From Ashinkailepas kermadecensis (Eukaryota > Arthropoda > Thecostraca > Neolepadidae), in NCBI GenBank assembly GCA_034440615.1, contig JAOTOM010002709.1, positions 51,110 through 115,109 on the forward strand: DNA of 64,000 nt, given 5' to 3'. Below are positions 54,920 through 64,000 of this stretch, piece after piece. The position numbers were made by a program, and so were the translations under genes. The notes under the pieces were generated by a model. That model searched no databases and was not told where the DNA came from. It was given only the letters and a program-made list of their open reading frames with translations. How positions within the stretch are numbered: position 1 is the first letter of the stretch; each line of letters begins with the position of its first letter.

Positions 54920-57524
54920 CATGGCGCTCTGACGCAGAAGGTTAGTCGGTGTCTCGACAACGAACGCGCCCACCCCGCTCCTGCGATGCTGCACCACGCC
55001 GCTCCTGTTGGGCAGTCCTGTCTCCTGTCGTCCATGTGCGCTTCGGGCAGCACCGTCCGCTCCCACCGTCCGGTAGCCGTACTGTCCACCGTCCGGTAGC
55101 CGTACTGTCCAGCGGCCGGTAGCCGTACTTTCCAAGCGACCTGGCGTGGCCGAGATGCAGCCGAAAATGACCAGTACCGTTCGGTTAGTTTACTTGTCAG
55201 CATTTATTGTGCGCTGTTTCAGACTGCTGGTGCCAGTCTCGCTGTGTTCATTTCTATCTGGACTTGTTATTGGCGTTATACGGGTTTGCTGTTGAGTCGA
55301 GTTCGGTCCTGTGAATGATTCAATACAATGATTGGTGCCATGTCTTCGATCACTTTCAGTTGCACACCATAAGTTCACGTTTGTTGTGATGCAGCGACGA
55401 GAAGTGAAAAGCGTGCGAGCCTTTCAACTCTGAGGCTGCTCTGAGATTCCCGGACTAAAACTCAACCTGTTAGCGTCGACACTCCTGCATCTTGCATCTT
55501 GTCTGGCCTTTCCTCCTGGTCGATACCCGCTGCAGGCTACCACCACTAGTCTCACACCGCTAGCCTCCCACTACTAGCCTGATGGTGTCCACTCTGGCGC
55601 AGTCTTCTTGGTGTACTCGTTATCACCCAAGTGTACCCCAGTGCTTCTAGATTGCGTGCTTGTCGCCGTCCCCTTAGCTATGTGGACGTGACCTCCGTAC
55701 TTCCTCCACATCTCGCTGCATCTTCTCCCTTAACTGGAATTAACGCTTGCACATAATAATCGGACGGGACTGTTCGGGTGCATTTTCGCCTGACTCGACT
55801 AATGAGGGCCTCGTCGATGACATGTGTACCATATGCGCCTCTGGCGCGCGTACCACCGGCTCTCGGGGCTTCCGCTACCATGTGTACTAACACGGTTTTT
55901 CTCTCTTTTCCACCACCACCACCACCACCACCACCACCGCTGCCCGCCTGCCTGGCTGGATGCAGAGCTAACCACCCCGTAACGCGCGGCCGGCCGGTGG
56001 CCGACGATGGCCGGCGACTGGCCGAGCACGGGCCGGTCGGCCTGCCGACGCCAGTGGCCGCGGCCGCTCTGCACCGCCAGTGTGCCGGTCGAGTGTGAGT
56101 GCACGCGGCGGCTGTGGGCCGGCGGTGGCCGCGGCGTGTGTGGTCGGGTGGGGCGCCGCAGTGCCGGCGGCAGGACGAGATTAGGCGGCGAGGCGGTGGC
56201 TGCGCGGCTCGGCGCGTCGCGGAGCTGAGAGCCGCGGCCGACCGGGGTCGGCGGCTCCGCCTCCACCAGACGTACAACTCGGTGTGCCAAGTTCAATCGG
56301 GGAAGGAGGCGCGGCAACGCCAACGCTGGCTGCTGCCTCTACATTCATATTGCCATTGATGACTGACTTTGATTTGTACTTGTGTTTGCGGCGTATTTTT
56401 GTATTTTCGTCTCAGTGGAGGGCCTGCTTCCTCGGTTCTTTTTTGTTATTGGCCAGCTCCCTTTCGCCTGGCAGCTGGCGGTAGCCGGGCGTGTGTCCGT
56501 ACTTAATCTCAGCCAAATGGCTACCTTGTTCTTTTGGACAATCAATTTTTACGTGCAATTTATGGAGGCGAAATCTCACACCTTCTCTTGCGTAGTAGGT
56601 AGACTATCAGCGCCGCCCTGTGTTGGACCGCTATGACGAGCCACCCTTTTGTGTCCATGCTGGAGCGACGAGAGAATCACCCCGTGCCAAACGTGTGCCT
56701 TAACAAAGTGCTGCTTAATTTACGTAGAGATCATTTGTTGTCGCAGAGAATAAACGTATATTTAGGACTAGATGCTGGCGTCTTCCGTGTGCAGTACTGG
56801 AGCCGTGTGATGCTCGGTCACAGACGCAGGTACGTGTCTACGACTCGGCGGCGCGGCTGGCGGGGCTGTGGAGCTTGTGCTCTCGGCCGCTTATACAGCC
56901 ACGTGGCGGGTCGGAAACGTGCGCTTAAACACTGAATGTGTGATCTCAAGGTAGTGTGATGTTCGCGCAGTCTTCAGACCGTCGTAATTCATCGTGAATC
57001 CATGTTTGCACGATTGGCCCATACCACAGGACCTCTGACAGGGTTCGGCGTGGAATCTGCTCAAGCTTTGGCACCTTTCACTTTCAGTCGTGAGATCGTG
57101 TAAGCCCGCGATTCACACGGACACCGGACCAGATAAGAATCTGTCAGACGGACCGGCACCTTTACCGTACATTGCAAGAGTTCCGGTTCGGTCGCTGGAA
57201 ATTCGTGCGGCCATGGTGTGAACCGGTACCGTGCGGCAGCGGTCAGGCTGCCGCACCCGAGCCTGGTCGCCAGACCGCCAGCCCATCCAAGTTGAGCCGC
57301 GCCGGACATTTCCGTCCGTCGCCGAGAATAGAATGTGCATTTCAGACCTCCAACAGCAATATTTCGAGTACCTGGTTTTATTTATCGCTAGTTCACGTGA
57401 TATCGATACTAGAACACAATGATTTAGCACTAGAACGGAGGTGAATGCAGCTATACTAAGAGACCCTCCACGAAGTTTAGGATGGGTATGCCCTGAGACA
57501 GGAGGCGAAGCTTAGGACGTATGC

Positions 57525-58190
57525 TCCCGACCCACGTGGGCATCTCTGGAAACGACCTGGCCGATGCTGCTGCAAAACGTGCGTCGCTAGCTCCGTGCTC
57601 ACGAACTCTACCACTCCCTGCCCGTGACCACTTCCGAACCATTTCTGACTGCTCACAAAGTGGCAAGGTTCTTGGAACGCAATACCTGATAGTAAGTTGA
57701 AAGCGATCAAGCATCGCCTCGGAAAATGGAGTTCGTCCTCACGTAGGAATAGGCGAGACGAGGTAGCATTGTGTCGCTTGAGAATTGGGCATACATATGC
57801 CAGTCACTCTTATTTACTAACTGGTAATGATATACCACGCTGCCCCAAATGTCACGCCCGCTTATCTGTGCGTCATGTCCTGCTTTCCTGCCCCGGCTAC
57901 GAGGATGAGCTTAGACGTCACTTTGGGTCTTCAGTCATTGTCACTCAGTGAGGTTTTAGGCGACGACTCCAATATTGTTCGATCGGGACGACTTTTTAAT
58001 TACCTCGCCGAAGTATCATTTTCAGTAATATATGCACCACGTTGAAAATGTTGAATGTTGCCACGTGTTATTTTACCGTTCGTTATTTTGACTAATATTC
58101 TGCAAGATTAGCTAGTAAATAAGTTATGTTGTTATGGGCGCTACATGACCGATGTAGTCGATGCGCCCTAAAGCCCTAATAACTAACTAA
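57525..58190 (+). mobile_element. LINE-a, duplicate copy
   Basis: Same insertion as 10339-11006, with the same 14-bp target duplications (57511-57524, 58191-58204). Differences include small indels around 57615-57650 and a 3-bp deletion near 57926. Confidence 0.88.
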
Positions 58191-58509
58191 CTTAGGACGT
58201 ATGCGTCATAAACTACGCCGAGTTTAGGACGAATGAGGCATAACGGCGCAATGACAAAATGTATGTAGAAAAGAACGATGTGAGAGCGGTAGTGTCGGCG
58301 TGAAAATGGCCGATATTGGAGCTGTCCAGCGCGAATAATGGGAATCGTCATTTTAGAAGCCGAGTGGTGCGAGGCTAATATTGACCAGTGCGAGGTGACA
58401 ACGAGGAGCTGTCGTCTGAGCTAATCGGATTTTGGTTATGTTATTGCTACTGTGCTGTGGGAGAAGTAATTGTAGATTTATTAGAGGCACACATGGACCA
58501 GGAGCGGGG

Positions 58510-59220
58510 ACAGGAGCCCCCCCCCCCCCCCTATGGAAGGTGTGGCCCATGCGGGAAGGTTTGAGTGCATCTCCCTACCAGAGCCATGAGGGAGAGGCGC
58601 ATATGCCCTTCAAAGGGGGGGCACATAAGGAGCTTGCGCCACCTTCCCTGGGGGTACGCCCCCATGGAGGATAACGCCCTTCCCGGAGGGCTCGAGTGCA
58701 CACCCTCGCATTTTGCATGCATGGGCGCTTATTCACTGCGCTCAAGTACACCCATCCCTTCAATTTCACAGCTAGAGGCACCCCTTCGTATAGGAAAAAG
58801 CTCCAGTGTGCTCGAGTGCACCCACCCCACCTCCCCCTCCCTTCAAATTTTTCGCAGTTGCACCCACCGAAGAAGTGGCGCCTTTCCAAACAAGTACCAC
58901 TCCCATGACAATTTATTGATCCACCATCCTAGCCAGAAGCGTCCATAGGAGAGGATAGGCATCTCTTGGAACGAAAAGGCGCCTTGCTAATATTAGAGCG
59001 CCTCAGCGCCTACATTGTGCTAGAGTGCACCCAAGGGTTCCTCAGCTCCTTCAGTGTGGTCGAGTGCACCTCGATTTTGTTCCGCCATAGACGCCCCTCG
59101 GGAAGGAATAAGCGTCCCGTTTGAAAGGAAGACATCCCAGGTACTTTCGCAGCGGCATCCCTGTGAAGAAATGGCACCTCTCCAGACAAATGCCCCCCCA
59201 ATGACAATTCCTCGATCAGC
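58510..59220. repeat. degenerate GC-rich minisatellite field (second copy)
   Basis: Counterpart of 11330-12050, differing mainly in C and G run lengths. Confidence 0.7.
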
Positions 59221-59724
59221 CCCTGACCTGGGCAGGTGTAGAGGATCCTGATGCTGAAGTACAAGCGTGAAGCAGTGAACACCTCGGGCGTTCTACGGCA
59301 GATTGGTCGACGGATGACATCCCGTCTCTCATATTTCTGTGTAAATATGCATATAGGGTTATCTAATGCTGCGGTTTGAGTTGTGAACCTTTCTGTTCGA
59401 TCCGAGCACCGGTCACGGAGTTATAGCCTCAGGTACTTTGTGAGGTCAGGGTATGTTTGGCAGCACAGGTGTAAGGCTTCTGAAAATCATTTGGAGGGCC
59501 AGGAGCGGCGAAGCTCTCTGTTGGAAAGCTCAGAGGATGACATGAATAACAACTTTATACGGGATGATACTAGAATGCTTAGGCTTGGCGTAGACAGGGG
59601 TGTTGCTTTGTATACTTTTGGACGGGCATGTGCCCTCCATGTTAAATTTTGCCCCTCCAGTAGTGAATTTGCCCCCCTATATGAAATGGAGATGGGCATG
59701 CAGCAAAAAGCATAAAACTGCGGG

Positions 59725-60317
59725 CTGCGATCGGAGCGAAAGCGCCGATGGTCCCGCCGATGGTCCCGGCGATGGTCCCGCCGAAGGTCCCGCCGATGGC
59801 TTCGCCGATGGTCCTGGAACAAGGGACGTCCGCCCGTGCACTCTGGTGACCTATCACTCAGGATGGTTTCCAGGTGATTGGCCTCCACCGTTAACGTCGT
59901 GACTATACCCTGTAGTGTGGCCAGAGTACTGATGTCCGGAGACACTGCGCCGACTGGCACCGCCTGCGCTGCTGAGTGTCCTGTCGCCATTGTTGACACC
60001 AGGCCTGAATACGAGGCTTCCAAGAATCTGTCAGCTGCGGTAGCCAATTGGCACAGAGAAGCTTCTTCTGACGGCAGCGATAATGCTGCCCAAGCTGCCT
60101 GTGGCAGTCGTTGAAGAATAGTCTTCAACAGCTCACGGACGTGTGGGGAATCTTCTGTTGTACCCAGTTCTGAGTGCATCCGCAAGAACAGCTGGAACGG
60201 CTTCTGGTCTCCGAGCTGCTGGTGGGGCAATAGAGCTACCAGGAGGGCCGCTCGCGATTGCGCCAATCTACGCCTCAGGCCGTCAATAATGGTCACGAAA
60301 CCTATGTACCTACCCAT
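59725..60317 (-). pseudogene. gypsy-type gag fragment, duplicate copy
   Basis: Counterpart of 12560-13152. Coding content is the same, including the LGDQKPFQLFL signature and the DHRR repeat. A 6-bp difference lies downstream of the gag-like part. Confidence 0.7.
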
Positions 60318-61224
60318 ACGTTATTGGGCTATTTCAGAAAGCTTTCGCAACTGCCAGGCTCATCTAATGTCATAACATCTTACATCAGGTGCTGCAGGTG
60401 TTGCAGAGGATCCCATACCATCAGCAGGCAGACCAAAACCCACTGCCTTTCAGTGATGAGTTTCTGCCCCTGAGATGTTGAATCTCATAATAGGTACCTA
60501 CTTAACTTCAGTCTGCATACCTAGGTTTGCAGAGAACATACAAGCAGTGGAATGCCAGTTAGCCTATTACCAACTTAGAGTATTTGGCATCGCTACAAAT
60601 CGCCTTAGCCAAGTTGCCAGAGAAAATCACACAATTTGAATTGTTTAAAATCACTGGATTACCTACCTTGATGGAATGTTAATGGGTGGAACAGCATTCC
60701 TATGCTTAGGAACAGCATGGGATGCAAGGAACTTGCATGCTGTTCCTGCATGCAAGGAACAGCTTGACCTTAATGCCCATGAGCCGCTTCAGGAGGTTTG
60801 ATGGGTCATGTCGCCTTCCTCAAAATGGCTGGAGCAGATCCAAGCAGTTTTGATGCTCATCTAATTAGGTACTTGCTCACCGATGCACCCACTCCGTTCT
60901 CTGCATCTTTCGGAAAGCTAAAATACGAAATGCCAGGCTTGTTCCTAAAAAGATGACCTGCAAGTGGCCACAGAACAGAAATCCATTCTTCCTGAGTAGC
61001 TAAAAATCTGGAATACCTATAATATATCTCACAACATATGTAGCTGTACTTCCAGAGATATGCTTGTAACTCCCGTACCAACGCTTTGAAAGGCCGCTTA
61101 GGGGCTTTGCATTCTGGCGCAGCATATGCGCAGGAAATGTATAATAGATGACGTCACAAAAACTAGTGGCCCCATGGCCGCCGGAGGGACGACCATAGGG
61201 CCATACCCCCTGCGTCATGCCTTC

Positions 61225-61645
61225 ACGACCTTTATGCTTGATTGATTGATGATGATGATGATGATGATTGATTGATGACCGGCTCTTTATGCTCACGCTG
61301 TTCTGACCCGCTTACCGTGTATCGTGTCTTAGTGGGTTGTGTACTGATGGAACCTCTACGGCGCCAGATTTTAGGATGGCTGAACGATGACACTTCTTTA
61401 CGTACGCTAATAGGGAACGATTGTGAGGTCGTGGCGTCTGTGAATATTTTTACTTTCCTTCGACAAGCACGCTTTGGGGTGATATTCCGCCACCAGTGAG
61501 GATACATAACAGGCTATAATAGCATATAATAGCATCATCGTAGATTGTTCATAATACAGTTATCGGCGCAAAATGACTCTGGTAGTCGACTCCCCCTAAA
61601 CTCCAATTCATCATCTCAATGCATTCATTAATTAGACCCACCATA
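61225..61645 (+). mobile_element. LINE-b, duplicate copy with microsatellite insertion
   Basis: Counterpart of 14045-14460. The first part is replaced at 61237-61285 by GATT and GAT repeats flanked by a repeated CTTTATGCT, so the frame before CSRC is lost. Confidence 0.8.
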
Positions 61646-62284
61646 CTTTTGCATGTGCCAGGTGAAGTCCATTATGCGAAGAATTGAATAAAATATGCAT
61701 TGAAGTAAATGTAGGTCATGTTGATAACTGTCAAGGCGTTAAGTGTTCACATATTGAAAGATTTTAACAAGATGTACCTTCATATTCAGATTGAAGTGGA
61801 GGTAGATGGGAAATTGAGGTCACTGTGACCTGTTCCTCTTAACATGCTTCAACTAAGCGGCACATTCACACGGAACAACTTGATAAGTTGTTCAGATGAT
61901 TGCGCCTCTCCAATAGAAGAGGTATCCCTGCAGAATGTTCAGGTGTACCTTTACCCTTCACCTAAAAACATCCACAAAAATCAGTGGTGCCCTGCTCAAA
62001 ATTCCTGGATTCACCACTGCCCTTGAATCTTTGAGGCAATGTTGAGCTAGTGCTTGCATCCTCCAAGATGAAGATCCAGGGAAGAAGCTTGGTTCCTCTA
62101 CTCCATGGCTGGAGATCCTGGGTGGGTCGAGAGTCTGTTCCCCGACCCTCGTTTGGTACCTTGCTAATGGTAATTTGTAATTTCCCCAATTCAATCTGAA
62201 AACATGTCCTGAACATATGCAATTGGACCGCCCTGGCTAGGTGAGAAGTCTCTAGCCCTGCTCTACTCTATCTGTATCTATTTT

Positions 62285-62460
62285 GTTATTTATTGGTGAT
62301 TTAGGACGCACTTTATGCACGATCACGGCTAGTGGCGCAGCCTACACTGTTTCGCCGGTGGGCTAGATTGGGAAATATCCCAAGTAGTGCGACTGTTGAT
62401 CCCGGGACCTTCGTACCCAAAGCTTAACACCTTAACCACTCGGCCATCCCCGCCCCTCGT
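62285..62460 (-). mobile_element. SINE-II, duplicate copy
   Basis: Same insertion as 15090-15265, with TATCTATTTT target duplications at 62275-62284 and 62461-62470. Confidence 0.85.
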
Positions 62461-62969
62461 TATCTATTTTCGCCAATGTATCATCCTTACTGATGGGTGA
62501 TTCTATATCAACTTTAGGGTTGGTTTTAGACTTAACATGCAACCGGAATGGTTTCGGGTTAGTTTAATTGCATCTGAAGTGCCAATGCTAATGTACATGC
62601 TGCCATTCCTGTTATTAATATATGTCTATCTTCACCTTTGGTTAATTGGCTGCTGCAACATTGGAAAAAAATAGGCAATGCAGTTAATGACAATGCATTA
62701 ATTATTTCAATGTCGTGCAAATGGGGGCTAATTATCATTCGTAGCAGAGCGTAAACACTCGTGGCAGGAGCGTATTTTATTATATTTTGGGGGCAATTAG
62801 TTTGAAACGCTTCTTAACATAAAATATATTGCTTAAAATTATTCACAATTGGCTAATATACATGCCAATCAATTTGGAACACGGACCAATGAAAATACAC
62901 ACAACCTTACTATTAGTATTTGTGTACCGAGCCGTCTTGAAAACCATGATTTCATCCCCACGTCGAATC

Positions 62970-64000
62970 CACAGGTTTTCACGACGGGATAATCACCTGC
63001 AACTGCAATCAACTGTTGTGGGCCTGGTGGCCCAACCGTATCTCGAAGAAGTTGCCGTCTCCCATCTGGAGAGGTGGAGCATCGCAAATGGCTTCCGATT
63101 CTCCAAAGAAAAGACAGTAGCCATGCACTTCTGCCGTCGTCGGAACTGCCAAAACCCCAAAATCCAACTCTATGGACGGGATATACCTTTCGTACCAGCA
63201 ACGAGATTCTTGGGTGTACTACTGGATAGCCGTATGACATATAGAAGTCACCTTAGAGACCTACGGGAAACATGCGGAAAAGCTTTAAATATTATGAAAT
63301 TCCTGTCACACACAACATACGGATCGGACAAGACTACTCTTTTGCGATTGTACCGATCACTTATTTGATCGAAACTCGATTATTGTTGTTTTGTATACGA
63401 CTCTGCCAGCTTTTCAAACAAACGCACTCTCGACAACATTCATCACGCAGCCCTGATAATTGCTACAGGAGCTGTTCGTACCTCGCCAATCGCGAGTCTC
63501 CTGGCGGAGGCTCATGAGCCACCACTATATCTATGAGAAGGGGAAAACTCGGACTACGCAATGCTTGCAATATCACAGTTTCCCACACACCCAGCTTACC
63601 AGTTTGTGCTTTCAAACCGTATGCTACGAATGTTCCGACGTGGACGAGTCGCCGACACGAACCCATTTTGTGTCCGTGTGCGGGAATTGCTGCAGAAGAG
63701 CAGCATTCGTTTGCGCAGCATTATGAAAGTGGAGTTAATCCCACTCCGCCTTTGGAGCTAACCCCGCCTACAATTGACACCCACTTGACGGACAACCGTA
63801 AAGCGGAGGTCTTACCAGACGTTTTTTGTATGAGGGCCCTGGAACACCTGGAATCTTATGATGGATGTGTTTTTACCTATACTGATGGTTCGAAGACTGC
63901 TGATGGTGTGGGATGTGCCTTCGTGAGTGGTTCCACTACCAGGACGTTTACACTGTCTGCACATGCATCGATCTACACGGCGGAATTGATCGCTATTAAA
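62970..64000 (+). mobile_element. LINE-c, duplicate copy, cut by the window end
   Basis: Counterpart of 15780-16803. An extra in-frame stop (CGA to TGA at about 63366-63368), a 3-bp insertion at about 63469 and small indels near 63740 add to the damage. It ends inside RNase H, after YTAELIAIK. Confidence 0.88.

Larger units (their letters stand above)
54345..64000 (+). repeat. segmental duplication block A' (second copy, runs off the window)
   Basis: 54345 corresponds to 7123, and the match continues to the window end (corresponding to 16803). Offsets are 47222 at the start and about 47190 after a short deletion at about 54815. It contains the 23-bp array (55066-55134), (CCA)n (55910-55938), and copies of the LINE, gag and SINE features listed separately. 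No other gene is seen in it. Confidence 0.95.

Overview
This is eukaryotic, repeat-rich DNA, most likely from an arthropod. A crustacean is my best guess, at low confidence, because nothing here fixes the taxon. The evidence is spliced genes with GT-AG borders, an AATAAA poly(A) signal, TATA boxes, non-LTR retrotransposons, tRNA-derived SINEs, hAT transposons and long minisatellites. There are no bacterial operons, ribosome binding sites or CRISPR arrays.

Two host genes can be supported. (1) The 3' end of a STAR-family RNA-binding protein gene of the held out wings/quaking type lies on the + strand. An exon at 5915-6199 either reads through its splice donor to a stop at 6219 (short tail GGFYAR) or splices to 7645-7730. 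The second exon gives a long tail carrying the STAR nuclear-localisation motif REHPYQR. The KH domain is not visible and presumably lies upstream, so 1-5914 is probably intron. (2) A small secreted, tyrosine-rich peptide gene lies at about 35165-38080. It has a TATA box, a signal peptide, 19 Tyr in about 62 mature residues, and an intron in its 3' UTR.

The rest is mobile and repetitive DNA. 10.3-17.7 kb holds three 3'-end fragments of one RNase H-bearing LINE family, a gypsy-type gag fragment and a SINE. 17.7-20.45 kb is a defective hAT element (hAT-1), and 23.3-28.03 kb is a longer one (hAT-2); both have clear inverted ends and 8-bp target duplications. 21.4-22.8 kb is a foldback element. 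29.4-33.9 kb is a field of degenerate ~20-bp GGCCCC/AAAA repeats. 39.0-43.3 kb holds two CR1-like LINE 3' halves, and 43.8-45.7 kb a minus-strand LINE.

The window carries large duplications, all in the same orientation. Block A (7123-16803) recurs nearly identically as A' (54345-64000 and beyond). Block B (about 26.4-33.15 kb) recurs as B' (45795-52160). The promoter-repeat and peptide-gene block C (34.66-35.3 kb) recurs as C' (53.09-54.344 kb). C' runs straight into A' at 54344/54345, cutting the second peptide gene. The simplest reading is a 47.2-kb tandem unit (7123-54344) whose second copy begins at 54345. A haplotype or assembly misjoin would look the same from sequence alone. The duplicated part includes the long-isoform last exon of the held out wings-like gene.
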